64,000 bases of DNA, taken from positions 9,103,973 through 9,167,972 of the forward strand of contig JABAKD010000012.1 in the NCBI GenBank assembly GCA_012845835.1, read 5' to 3'. Made by a program: the position numbers and the translations under genes. Under the pieces are notes generated by a model. It saw only the letters and a program-made list of their open reading frames with translations, had not been told where the DNA came from and searched no databases. This stretch comes from Undaria pinnatifida (taxonomy: Eukaryota; Sar; Phaeophyceae; Laminariales; Alariaceae). Shown piece by piece: positions 1-11,036 of this stretch. Within the stretch, counting starts at the first letter, position 1, and the number at the start of each line of letters is the position of its first letter.

Positions 1-500
1 TCCCCAAAACCATCAGGTTTGTCCCCTTGAAGGATTTATAGCTTCCACGCACAAATTTCCCGCCCGTTCGCCCCCCCCCCCCCGCCCTCCGCCCCCCCCC
101 TTCCCCCCCCCCCCTCCAACCCCGCCCCCTTTGATCAAAACCAGGGTAGGCCCCCACGTCCTTCAAAACTCCGCCCTCCCCTCACCGGTTATTCGGCTTA
201 CAGAATTCCATTGATAAACGGATGCATTTCCTTCCACAGCCGTCAGATTTTGTTCCCCTCAGAAGAAACGGGTTTTATAGTTTCCGCGCACAGACTGACT
301 AACATCACCCTGTTGACCCTGATAGCTACACTGTACTTGTAAGGGGAGTCGCCGACCTATATTCTTGATTAGGACACACAACCCGTAATACGCGCGATCG
401 GAGTATCACACACAGCTTGCAAAGATGAGTTTCGACACAATCTTCGATCTCACAGCTGGAGTGTATTTTCATTTTCTATAATAATAACCAGTAGTGCACG
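1..500 (+). repeat. C-rich tract and dispersed repeat, copy 1
   Basis: Runs of C (about 68-120) are followed by a segment (about 235-490) that recurs at 17,650-17,990. The two share the CCGTCAGATTTTGT block, the phrase AACATCACCCTGTTGACC and the GCTTGCAAAGATGAGT block. The first 55 bases look like a further degenerate copy of 240-290, so the unit may be tandem. No gene is seen here apart from a recurring 18-codon frame at about 425 (MSFDTIFDLTAG start), treated in the findings. Confidence 0.7.
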
Positions 501-870
501 ACCACACAGATGGCGCCAACACTCAATAACCCCTTTTTTGTTTTTTAATAGGTTTTAGGGGTGGGTATAGTGTAATATAGGTTATTTTCCGGGCATCTCA
601 AGTGTGCCCAAGTTCTTGACTATCAAGTTTAAGTGGTGGCGTCTTCTCCTTGTTGCGTGGATTTCAACATAATAATGAGGTGTACGAAGTCGCAAGGCGG
701 ACGGCGGACGTCATCGGGTGTGTGTGTGGGCCAACAGGGTTGTGCGCGCGTAGCGGGACTGTCAATCCCTCTTTGCACCTTTGCACCAGACTTTTCCCCG
801 CCAACCATACGTACCTAACCCAATACTGGAGCCTGTCCTGTGACCACGGACTTAATTATCGGAGTTAATG
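500..870. other. no recognisable feature
   Basis: Only short overlapping open frames of 60-70 codons without splice context or family likeness. I see nothing to annotate. Confidence 0.5.
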
Positions 871-883
871 CGACAACAAAAAC

Positions 884-885
884 AA

Positions 886-926
<41 letters not shown>

Positions 927-927
927 G

Positions 928-1001
<74 letters not shown>

Positions 1002-1020
1002 TACAATGTGTGTGTGTGTT
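884..1020 (+). repeat. (CAA)n microsatellite followed by (TG)n
   Basis: About 38 CAA/ACA triplets run from 884 to 1000 with one interruption (a G near 928), then a short TG run (1007-1019). The long poly-Gln/Thr/Asn and poly-Leu/Val frames across it on both strands are consequences of the triplet repeat, not genes. Confidence 0.95.
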
Positions 1021-1389
1021 CTTCACATTAACCCCTTTAGGGCCCCCGAACCCCTCCCCATACGAAATCCAAGTAATTTTGTCCCCAAAAACGGGTTTCC
1101 AGTTGTAAAGGGGTTAAACCGTTCTTCTACTCGTCGACATCCAGCACACCCAGTGTCCGTACTGATTCTTCACCCTAGAAAGATCAGCTCTGTGGTCACA
1201 AGCCACGACACAGAGATAATGCATCGTAATGCAAATACAATACGTGTACGTGGGGTGTGCGAGCTACGTATGGTGCGAGCTATATGTATGGTTGAGCAGC
1301 GGTTCATGCTGTGTGCGGAAGGGGTGTTGCAATGATTGCTCTGGAGGGATCCGAAATACGAAGGAATATGAAATCGCGTCGTTCTATGG

Positions 1390-1629
1390 ATGCGACATGA
1401 CGTTGTGCCCATGGCTGAGATTCGGTCGGAAATTGAAAGGCTATGGGCCGTGAAGAGCCTGGGGCAAAGTCGGTCCGCATGGTGTATTTTGCGACAGAAA
1501 GCGTTATGGGTCGCGTCAGGAAACGACGACGGCCGAGCTGAGAAGCCGCGGTACGATGTACCGCAAGGAGTTGGTGTCAAAAACCGGTACGAGGCTGAGT
1601 TGACCAATCAGCGTCGCGGGTCGGGGTGA
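1390..1629 (+). other. unassigned open frame, 79 codons
   Basis: An open plus-strand frame with a balanced, charged composition (AEIRSEIERLW near its start, YEAELTNQRR near its end). No splice sites or domain are recognised. It could be a decayed exon or chance. The surrounding 1.0-2.2 kb is otherwise unannotatable. Confidence 0.2.
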
Positions 1630-2278
1630 AAAACCTAGGTGCATTCTTCTGTACCGCACGGTGGCGCGGAAGGGTGTCGGTATATCGCTTTCTGCCGTCT
1701 GCCAAACATTATATATTCCTACACTAAAATCAAGTCATATATGGGCGGTCACCAAAAAGGCAGCCCGATATCAGTGCTAAAATTGGCTAAAAAACTACCA
1801 AAATGGACAAAACCATGAATATATCGCGAAGTTTTGTTCTCCCAGAACGAACCCATTTTTTTTACTGAAAAGAACACGGCAGAAGCAATCGTTTCCCGCC
1901 CTTTTTCTGAAAGTCGTAATATGTATCATGAGAAAAAAGCTGATGATGTTGGAATCTCCCAAAGCTCTCCGATTCCGTCGTCGCAATCGAGTTGCGAAAA
2001 GTATGCCCCTCAAAATAAAGCTATCGAGATTTTCCGGTTTATTGACGATACAAAAAAAGGTAAATATAACTCGAATTAAAAATTGATTATTACGGGGGAC
2101 CATAGTAAATAGGACCTACGGTACACATAAAAACCAATATATTTCCCTATTTTGACTAACAATATTTGGTCCTATTTACTATGGTCCCCGTAATAGTCTG
2201 CTACTTCAGGGATGACCGTGTGGAGACTATTAATAGCTATTTAGACGTACTTCGGGATGTTTGTATATGTCAGATCAC

Positions 2279-2307
2279 CCTTCTTCTTCTTCTTCTTCTT
2301 CTTCTTC
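2279..2307 (+). repeat. (TTC)n microsatellite
   Basis: Nine TTC units in a row, immediately beside the tail side of the neighbouring SINE. Confidence 0.9.
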
Positions 2308-2319
2308 ACTCACACTTTA

Positions 2320-2618
2320 CTCTCCAGCTTCTGGACAAGCCGTGGTCACAGGTGTCGTCCCTTCTCCCCCCCGGTCCTTGCCTTCAGTTTTTATCGCGCA
2401 TAGGGTTCAGCAATCCCACTGCTCGTCGACTTTTCATCGAGTGTTGCTAACTCACGCTCTCGCGCTTTCCGCAAGTCAATTCGTGCACAAGAAAAAGTCC
2501 CAACGAATTTATACGAGTATGCACTCGGCGGGGCTCGAACTCACGAAACTGACCTATACCAGGCTCGAGGATAACCTGATACGCCACCGGGGCGACCGGC
2601 ACACCCACCCCTACCCGG
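2320..2618 (-). mobile_element. tRNA-derived SINE, copy 1
   Basis: Read on the minus strand the element starts GCCGGTCGCCCCGGTGGC, with an A-box-like block and, about 45 bases on, a B-box-like GAGTTCGAGCCCC: an RNA polymerase III promoter arranged as in tRNA-derived SINEs. The body (through GCACGAATTGACTTGCGG) is shared with the copy at 12,930-13,198. Similar reading frames in the two copies come from this shared SINE and are not genes. Confidence 0.75.
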
Positions 2619-2619
2619 A

Positions 2620-3390
2620 GCAAAGTGCACATTGGTGCTGGGGAAAAATCGAATGATTTATCCTGCATGGACCATAAGAATCTTCTCCAGTCCAGTGGTT
2701 AGCAGCCTCGGAACACAAACGGTGTCGTACACCTTTATTACCGGTAGCATGTGTCTACACCAGTGCAGCAGCGCGTCATTAATGAGATAAGCGTAACATC
2801 ACCCGCTGACACAAACTTTTTTTTTTTCAAAGTCGTCTAATTGAGGGGTTACTTGCGGTTCGTCGTCTAATTGAGGGGCTTCCTTGCGGTTCGCCCGCAA
2901 ATAAAACACAACACGGTATTATTGTGCATTACTCCGAAGTATTTTTTTATGGTCGCTCTCTGCAGCAGTGTCAGCATGTTGTGCCAGCGGGAAATAGCGG
3001 CACTATAGCGGCAACAGGCACTACTCGCACACTGCCACTCACATCCGTGCCAAGCGATTTTACAGGCACTATTATAGCGAGAAACCGGCATTACTCAACC
3101 GGCGCAACAGAGAGACCTCTCAAGTATTGTATTGTATGTAGGCAACTCCCCGGGGGTTAATCGAGGGTTAACAGGAGATCACAACAAGGAGCGCGTGTGT
3201 TATATTCGGTTGCAACAAGGTGCAAAGACGGAGCGTGGTATTCTTCTACGTTGCTGGCTGTTCGATTATGTAAATCTCTCTAGGGTATAGTTTCTATTTT
3301 GCTATTCCTTAGGCAGGCGGCTATCTTTTCTTGTCCGCAATTATTTACCGAAGTTTATTTTTAACCGAAGTTTATTTTTAACCGGCGCTG
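2620..3390. other. no recognisable gene
   Basis: Contains a short direct duplication (TCGTCTAATTGAGGGG twice, 2,833-2,880) and a repeated ACCGAAGTTTATTTTTA (3,346-3,380). Otherwise nothing I can support. Confidence 0.5.
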
Positions 3391-3640
3391 ATAACTCCCG
3401 CCCCAGGACCCCGACGGCCACGCGCTCGCGGCGGTGCCTCCGCGCATGCTACCCACTGCTTTAGGGGACGTCTCGCGGTTCTGCTCGCTAAGCTCGGCGA
3501 GCAATCCCAGAAAAGTCCCAAAAAAGTTGACATCACTTGCTCAAAGCCTCAGGTCCCTGTATTCACAACAATCGCGCCCAGTATACTAACACAGTCACGT
3601 ATATACTGGTGGCTGTTCTCTAATCCCACGCCAAAGATAC
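3383..3640. repeat. dispersed duplication, copy 1
   Basis: The block from CGCTGATAACTCCCGCC through CGCGCTCGCGGCGGTGCC to CATCACTTGCTCAAAGCC matches 4,155-4,770. The second copy is interrupted by the miniature LTR element at 4,300-4,669. Copy 1 therefore shows the empty site. Confidence 0.75.
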
Positions 3641-4299
3641 ACTGATTGAGTCCAGCATACTGACCGCCCGCGACCAAGTCTCTATTTTCGAGTCGAAAAT
3701 AATAAACAGTTGTATAGATACGGCCACGAAAGGCCTGTAAGTATCCGAATTTGAGGTCATTTGGATGGGTTTCGTATGATAAGGTTGGCGTTTTATATTC
3801 GGGAAAGTTAGGAAGTAGATCGGAGGCACCTGCCTCCGATCTCAGAAGCTACCCCGGGCTCTGGTGGAAACGAATAAAAAAGCTACATCTCTACGAAGGA
3901 ACGAAAGTGAGTACTCTCCGAGGACCTACCTGCTCAATTGGCAGACCTGCAGGGGGCACTCTGTGTCCCCCACCTTTAATTTAACATGTGGCGTCGACGG
4001 CAGGACACCACATTTAACTTAAGACAGTGACGGCAGCAGTGAATGCAATCAACACAAATTCTCTGTCCTTTTTTTAGGGTTTAGCTTCTGTTTTGGCTAT
4101 ACCTCAATGCCTAGCTTTTCTTGTCTCGAGTGGATTGGCCACGTTTTTTTTTCCGCGGCTGATAACTTTCGCCTCGGGACCCTGACGGCCACGCGCTCGC
4201 GGCGGTGCCTCCGCACATACATGTCACCCGCCGCAAACTAGGAAGTCTCGCGGTCCTGCTAAATGAGTTCCGCGAGTAAAACCGGAAAAAAGTCTCAAG

Positions 4300-4383
4300 T
4301 GTGACGGAATTAGTGGGGTATTAGTCCGGTTGACCATTTGCAAAAGGTTAACCAGTAGCTTACCCACACTAAGCCTTATAACA
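4300..4383 (-). repeat. LTR (left) of miniature element
   Basis: 84 bp, TG...CA termini, 5-base difference from its partner at 4,586-4,669. Confidence 0.82.
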
Positions 4384-4528
4384 CTCTCCCCCCCTGAAAC
4401 GGCGGGATAGCAGGTCGGCCGGATATACGGCGAACCTGTCAATATCCAAGCCGTTTCATTTCCTGGGGATACCAGGGAGAGTATTTTTCAAGTTCGACAT
4501 GGGGAAAATCTGAAAAGTTTATTATTGT

Positions 4529-4585
4529 GGATGGTGGGGATCGAACCCACGACCCAAAAAAACATGGTCTGTCGACGACGCCATT
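4529..4585 (-). other. tRNA-like sequence inside the miniature LTR element
   Basis: On the minus strand, TGGCGTCGTCGACAG (A-box-like) is followed about 15 bases later by GGTCGTGGGTTCGATCCCC, which matches a tRNA T-arm and B box. No full cloverleaf with acceptor pairing is visible, so it is a tRNA relic or captured Pol III promoter rather than a tRNA gene. Confidence 0.6.
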
Positions 4586-4669
4586 TGTGAAGGAATTAGT
4601 GGGGTATTAGTCCGTTTGACCATTTGCAAAAGGTTAACCAATAGCTTATCCAAACTAAGCCTTATAACA
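4586..4669 (-). repeat. LTR (right) of miniature element
   Basis: 84 bp partner of 4,300-4,383, followed directly by the CAAG target duplication. Confidence 0.82.
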
Positions 4670-4789
4670 CAAGAATATGGCATCACTTGCTCAAAGCCTA
4701 AAGTCCCTTTAATCGAGACAATCGCATCCAGTGTACTGATACAGTCCAGCATAATATACTGGTAACTGTTGACCAAGCCTCAAGTAAAA

Positions 4790-5900
4790 TATATACTGAT
4801 CAAACCAGCGTACTGACTACGTTATTATACCAGATACTACTACTGCGTCGTATCGTGGAATGTCAACCATTTGTTGGTCAGTCAACCATCTAACCCAATC
4901 GAAGAGTGCTACATCATATCTACTGAATGAAGACGTATGCTACGATAAGAAGAGGTGCACCATGTTTTTTCTGGAGTTCCTCATTTTAGGAGCTTAAGAC
5001 ATATCCGTCATGACCCAAAAACTGATTTGAACGAAAATAAAACTGCTCCCGGATGAAAACGTCCTTGGCCTCATTTTACCAGAAATAATTTTTCCCGCTG
5101 CTCTTCCACGAAGGGAGGTATATACAAAGACAACCCCATGCAAAATAGTTATTCATTTTTTTCGTCGATTTTGGGTTAAGGATCCCCGTCATTCAGACCT
5201 ATTTCAGACGAAAACTGATACTACCTCTATCGCAGCACGCGTCTGTGAAGTTTTGGGGTGGAAATGGCAGTTCAGTGTAAAAAAATATTCACGATCCAGG
5301 TACAGTGGCGTACCCGATTTAAGGCCCTTATTCGGAGTATGCCAGGTTGCTTATGTTCCGCTATCGTTTAATTTCCGTTGCATCGCATACATACGCCATT
5401 CGCCTCACACGGTACTTATTTGCGATTTGTACAAGCCTTAGGGCTGTCTTGTAGTTTGTAACCACAGAGGTCGTCGCTCTAAGAGGAGCCATTGGCACGA
5501 GCACTGGTTGTGCTGGATGTAGTTGGGTGGAAAGATCAGTCACACGTATGCTCCTAATAATCTCCTAGATTATTAGTAGTTGCATTCGGAACCCGGTTTC
5601 AGCGCTGCCTCGACGCCGGTTGATTGATGTCATCTGCTTCGTTGCCGTGTTTTGGTTTGCTATAGTCTGCTCGTATTGTTTTTTAAGTTTATTTCTTTAT
5701 TGGGTACGGCGGCGATGATGACGGCATGCACACCACTACCGCCAGAAACATTGCGCAAGCGATAGACCACGCAGCAAAAATGTTCCTACTCCAACAGTAG
5801 TAGTAGGTGCATTCAGAACCCAATATGGTTGCTGCCCCTGACGTCGGTTGGGTAGTGTAATATGCTTTGTTGCTGTTAATAGCAGGGTAGTCCTCGGTAC
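4790..5900. other. no recognisable gene
   Basis: Unique-looking sequence with short open frames only. A pair of GTTGCATTCGGAACCC / GTGCATTCAGAACCC phrases (about 5,580 and 5,808) suggests an old local duplication. Confidence 0.5.
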
Positions 5901-5906
5901 CGTTTT

Positions 5907-6190
5907 TTTTTACGGTACCAGATCGGACGGTATTATTGCGAAATGACGGTACTTTCAAACGGTTGACGGTATTTCGATTTCTCACGGTACCACTTTTGGC
6001 GGTACACGGTATCGCCGAATTTGACGGTACTTTTTCGGCGGTATCGAAAAGTGACGGTATTTTCTAGACGGTAGACGGTTTTTCGATATTTGACGGTACT
6101 TTTTTGGCGGTACTGCAAAACGACGGTACCGGTCCCGGTACTGCCAAATTTGACGGTACTTTTTTGAGGGTACTGAAATATGACGGTTCC
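5907..6190 (+). repeat. TGACGGTAC degenerate tandem cluster 1
   Basis: The motif (T)GACGGTA(C) or its near variants recurs every 20-45 bases, usually in the frame AATTTGACGGTACTTTTT followed by GGCGGTAC. The same arrangement returns at 6,490-6,670 in the same orientation. The many open minus-strand frames over it (TVKFG, STVKYR repeats) are periodic by-products. Confidence 0.85.
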
Positions 6191-6489
6191 GCCACTGAGA
6201 AATACAGAATTACGAATGACGAAATACTTGACAGTACCTGCCGGGCGGCGATCAAGCATGCCGGCACCACCCCGCTGATGTTCCTGCATACCTATATAGA
6301 ACGGACGAATAGAGGCTAGACTAATCGTCGAACCGTCAAGCTGACAAACTCACCAGCCTCACGCGAAACAACATTTATTTAGACATTTAGCACCAAAATA
6401 AGACAATAAAACAATACTACTACTGTAAACAATTAAACAATAAAACCTAAAACATGAAAACATTCAATGAAAACCATCACCCTACAATC

Positions 6490-6670
6490 TTTGACGGTTC
6501 TGAATATGACGGTTTTTCTAAACGGGAAACGGTACTTCGCTTATTTGACGGTACTTTTATGGCGGTGCTGCAAAATGACGGTACTTTTTAAACGGTTGAC
6601 GGTTTTTCGATTTTTGACGGTACCGCCTTCGGCGGTACACGGTTTGCCCAAATATGACGGTATTCCGCCG
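6490..6670 (+). repeat. TGACGGTAC degenerate tandem cluster 2
   Basis: Same motif as cluster 1, about eight copies, including the paired TTGACGGTTTTTCGAT and GGCGGTACACGGT blocks seen in cluster 1. Confidence 0.85.
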
Positions 6671-7199
6671 AGTACCGGGACCGACGTACAGCACGGGAAA
6701 ATTACCTCGGGAATTTCCCCGAGGACTACCCTGGTTAATAGTTGTTGCTGGTTGACAAAACTTTGTCTGTTTTGCTTCGTTTTCATTTTCTCGTGCCGTC
6801 TTGTTTCCCGAGTTACTTTTTTTTGTTCCCTTGTTTTATTTTATCTTCTTTTCTTTTTTCATTGCAACTAGTCTGGTATGCTGACTTGGCATATGTTTGG
6901 CCCTTGTGTTCATTGCGGTTGTCATTGCAAGGCCTAATCACCTTGCTGTATTAGCAATGTGTATCTCTGTCTCATAATTTGTGGCCACAGCGCTCGTCTT
7001 GGCAGGAGGCATCGGCACGGACACTGATTGTGCTGGATGTAGATAGTTGGAAATATCCGTTTAATAATGTGAATACGCACATAATGTGAAGGACACACAC
7101 GTACACGCACCTCCCTTCTGTATCGCTCCCCAAACCGTAACCGACTCTGACTTCGAAGTATGTTTACGTTTCATTATTTGTCGGTGTGAAACGTAATGT

Positions 7200-7570
7200 T
7201 TGATAGGAGAAACTCGCGCGTTGGCCGATCTACTTTCAAGTCTACTCTCTTTTTTCAGCGCTCAAGCTTCTTGTCCCAATCGAAGAGTTATAGGAATATC
7301 TACCGAAGTATTGTGGAAGTTAGATAGTCTGTTTTGGAATATTCTTGGAAAGGAAGATCTCCATGCATCCAATCATTCGACGACCTTTTCATTTTCTGAA
7401 CAAGACAAAATCTCGCATCCAAGCTAGATCATACCGTGCCCTGATTAGACGAGCCTCGGCAATCAACCGAGCAGACGAGAGCACCAGGACACAGATAGCA
7501 GCACGTCGCCCAGGCGAAAAAACAGCGTGGGGATTTAGATCGAGGCTGGGGCTACCACAGAGCAATTTAT
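7200..7570 (+). repeat. dispersed direct repeat, copy 1
   Basis: Shares the phrases CATTCGACGACCTTTT, GATCATACCGTGC, GAGCACCAGGACACAG and TTTAGATCGAGGCTGGGGCT with 8,160-8,740. Copy 2 has about 300 extra bases (8,280-8,580) in the middle. No coding function recognised. Confidence 0.75.
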
Positions 7571-7732
7571 TATAAAATCAACCGTTAAGTTGATTAAATT
7601 ATGCGATTAATTGTTTGCAATTATACTCCAACCACCGAGGTCATGGTTATTTTGATTTATGTTTTGTTACGCAACTATGCAACTATTTGATAGCCGTTTT
7701 TGATCAACAGCTGCTACTTGATTATTATAATG

Positions 7733-8014
7733 AAATTGCCCGTCACAGATTTTGTCCAAATAATCGACAGTCAAATCGTTTTCGCAGGACAGAGCACAGA
7801 TTTTGTACTCGCGAGGTGGTATCGACTCGAAACCGGATATGTGTTTTTACCATTACAAGAGACTGCTTTGCCCACATACATGGCGATTCTGAAACGGGCT
7901 CCGATTCTCGAGTGGGCTTTCCTTCGTGCTCTGTGTGTTATGAGCCATGATAAGGTGTACCTCAATACGGGCCGTGCACCGTCGGTGAGGTCTCATGGCG
8001 TTGATCACAAGTAG
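7733..8014 (+). other. unassigned open frame, about 94 codons
   Basis: Starting MKLPVTDFVQIIDSQ, this plus-strand frame has a protein-like balance of hydrophobic and charged residues and ends at 8,014. No domain is recognised, no splice signals were found at its edges, and it lies between two copies of a dispersed repeat. It could be a small gene, an exon, or part of the duplicated element. Confidence 0.3.
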
Positions 8015-8159
8015 CATGCGAAATCGGTCAGTGTTTTTTTAGTAGGCGCGCACACGTATCAGAACAAAATGCTCGTTTGTGCCAGATTGGCTATTGTAGT
8101 CTATTTTCAAGTCGCAGCTGGCAATCAAACATCTTGCTCAATCGAAGAATTATGCGAAC

Positions 8160-8740
8160 ATATATTGAACTACAATGAAAGTTAGATATTCAATTTTGAA
8201 ACATTCTCAGAAAAGAAGGGTCTCCACACATGCAGCCATTCGACGACCTTTTTGTTTTCTGACCAAGAAAAAAACGAAAAGCTTTGCAAAAAAAAGGACT
8301 TGTTAGACCTGCACACAGGATTGAAATCCAAGGGATTTGAGGACTTGGAGTTAACTTCGTGACAGAGCCCAGCAGCTGAAGCCACTCATGGGAAAATATC
8401 GTGAGCTGAAGGGGATCGTCTGCTGCTGCTATAGACAGCAGCGCCAACAACAGCTGTGCGGTTCTCTTGCAGCCAGCCGAGAGGGCAGAGCACCTCGTGC
8501 TTGCTGTTGTGCACCCCTTTACCACACACGTCTGTGTAGCTGCGGTTGCCGGCAATTTGTGTATTTCCACCATACGTACTAATTTCGCGTCCAAACAAGA
8601 TCATACCGTGCGCAAAAGGTGTTAGCCTCGGCAGTCCACCGAGCACACGAGAGCGCCAGAACACAGCGAGCAGCACGTTGCCCAGGGGAAAACACAGGGC
8701 GGGAATTTTTAGATCGAGGCTGGGGCTATCCTAGGCGATT
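8160..8740 (+). repeat. dispersed direct repeat, copy 2 (with insertion)
   Basis: Partner of 7,200-7,570, interrupted between about 8,280 and 8,580 by unrelated sequence. Confidence 0.7.
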
Positions 8741-9479
8741 CTATGCAAATTTTAGAGGTGCAGTAAAATCGAGGGCGTTACGAATACCCGTTTGTAATGC
8801 TGTAATGCCTTCTAGGGTCGGTGGTAAACTGGACCACACTCGTTGGTAGCTGCGACTGGTCTCCGTGTGGTCGTCGGAAAATATGTGCTTTGGCACCGGT
8901 CTCCTTGCTTCCGACAGACTTCAAGCAAACCAAAAAAGCATTATCGTACGTCAGTATCTCGTATACGAAGTACAACAAGAGTTTGATATGATGCCATAGT
9001 GGCAGCAGCGCCCGTATTTAACGATGTTGATTCACCTTGACAAGTGCCCCTACAGCACAAACCAGATGTGCTTACGATCGATCCGTTTGCTCTGTTTTTA
9101 CCTTTCATCTAGTGCGGCACAAGTTTCGAGCAACTCGCACGGCGCCCTCAGAAAACAAACAGTTTCACCAACACCAGGTCTATAACAGACACCGATATTA
9201 TACGAAGTGTTGTTTGCTACAAAACTTGAAAGTGTAATTGCACACAGAGGCGGTCGCGACACATAGGAAAGCGAAACCGCTCATTGTCCCCACCCCCGTA
9301 GAGTACGTAGGGATCAACACATGCCCCTACCACTATAATGACACGTAACCGTCAACAGCGTGTCTACCATCACGGCGTGCTATCCGTAGTGTGTCACAAC
9401 CACCGTTTACCGTGCCAAACGGCGACCCTATCACCGTTTACCGTGCCAAACGACGACCCAGTTTCCACGCAGACGTGCA

Positions 9480-10470
9480 GAAGTAACAAATGTGATGACA
9501 AAAACACCCGGCAAAAAATAAAGTACCTCGCATTGAGCGGAAGCCCAGGCAACAAAAAATCCAACTGGCTTTCTAGGTTCCTACACATAAAGCTCACGAC
9601 GTTTCCACCAAACGAGTCAAGCCTCCGAGAATTCAGACTAAGAAAAATAAAGACGCCCAGGGGCAAAGGCCATCGCCCAAAATAAAACATGCCTGCACGT
9701 CACAATATCAGCTGTATCATAATACCCAACAAGAAAACAAAGAACAAACCACGCGCCTCAGGATTACGAAGCGAAGAGGAAGAGGTATCTGGTACCCGGT
9801 ACTACTAACACTGAGCTGAAAAGACGGAATGACATGCTTGCGAGGCAGCTACCGTCTTTTTTCTCTGACACATGAAAATAAATGTTAAAACAGCAGGCAT
9901 GCAAGCGTATAGAGAAAGTATGGCAAAAAATACGCCCGGCAAATAAAACACCTCACACATACAACGAGCCCAGGCAACAACAAAAATACGCCATCTGACG
10001 GTTCAAGTACATATGTATACCACGTTTCAAATGTGCCTGGTACAATTAATAGTGCGCAAGACGTTTTTCTAGACGAGCCCATTCGTTTGTGAATACTTGA
10101 AACTGAGCAAAACGAAGGTGCCCAGCTCCAAAGGCCGGTGCCAAAAAATCACCCGCCGACAACAAATGACACCTGGGGTACCACAGCACCGAAAAAGAAA
10201 ACCAGGAGCAAGCGCGCGCCTCAGGGCCTATGGCCATTAGTAAGAGGTTCCCGTTATTGTTAACACTATACACGCGGTGTTCTTCCTCGGCAAACAATAG
10301 AAAAACTAGCAAACAAAAGCGGCCAAGCCGGCAGTCTATCCTATTGAAGAAAAAAAACTAAAACCTCACTTTGCCTCAAGGGCGGACAGGGCAGATACCA
10401 AAACCAGGAACAAACCGCGCGCCTCAGGGTCTAGAGCAATTCATAAGAGGTGCCTGATATTAGTAACACT
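9480..10470 (+). repeat. degenerate repeats downstream of the protease gene
   Basis: The phrase GCGCGCCTCAGG followed by a TAAGAGGT/AACACTA block recurs near 9,751, 10,214 and 10,418. AAATAAAA(G/C)-rich blocks with 'AGCCCAGGCAACA' recur near 9,541 and 9,968. Diverged, no coding content. Confidence 0.6.
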
Positions 10471-10836
10471 ATGCACGCTGGCATGACATTCGCGTGCTTT
10501 GAAGGCACAGCCGCGGTCGTTTTTCCTTGTCTCACTATAAATTTAAAGATAAGACAAAACGAAAACAAAAGTCAAGCCGGCCCAGAAGGTCTAGCCTTGA
10601 AACGAAAAACAAACTGCATTACGCCTCAAGGGCGCATAGGACAGATGCCGCATACGCTGTGAGCAGCCCATTCGGGGACCCGACAAAAGCGAAAGCAAAA
10701 ACCTGCGTCGACCCAGGCCGCTCCACAACGACGCCACCACAAAAAAACAAGAGTACGAGACCGCACAATCTGCAACGATAAAAAAAGTGCGGCCCGGGCT
10801 CGGTAACTGCCAAACACCAAGCCTACCAAAAAGCGC

Positions 10837-11036
10837 TCATTTTCGCATGGTGTACGACACGACCAAGGCCCCGGCGGCGATGGTGTCGTTCATGCTGCAG
10901 GTGGTGACAACCGTGTCATTGTACCACCTCCACCTACCGCCCCCCAAGTGGACATACGCTGTGTAATGGCCTCCCCGGGAGTCCTCCGGATCGGTAGCGT
11001 GGTGCACTATGCCATCCAGATTGTAAAGCACCTTGT
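10837..11036 (-). CDS. USP exon 12, His and Asn boxes, stop
   Basis: 200 nt including TGA. LYNLDGIVHH, then GGHYTAYVHL, then RWRWYND, ending SYTMRK. Acceptor GATTTGTTTTCCAG. Confidence 0.93.

Larger units (their letters stand above)
4300..4669 (-). mobile_element. miniature LTR retrotransposon (SMART/TRIM-like) with tRNA-like core
   Basis: Two 84-bp direct repeats (4,300-4,383 and 4,586-4,669; five mismatches by eye) begin TGTGA and end AACA, the TG...CA termini of LTRs. The element is flanked by the 4-bp direct repeat CAAG (4,296-4,299 and 4,670-4,673). It lies in a duplicated region whose other copy (3.38-3.64 kb) lacks it. The 202-bp internal part has a purine-rich run next to the left LTR when read on the minus strand, and a TGG-starting sequence next to the right LTR, so minus orientation is favoured. 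It has no coding capacity and must be mobilised in trans. Total length (370 bp) is far below ordinary LTR elements and matches the SMART/TRIM class. Confidence 0.82.

Noticed and set aside
868-1335. 155-codon plus-strand frame and poly-Leu/Val minus frame
   Set aside because: Produced by the (CAA)n microsatellite; no flanking coding evidence.
4529-4585. tRNA gene on the minus strand
   Set aside because: Only D-arm-like and T-arm-like pieces, poly(T) run between them, inside an LTR element.
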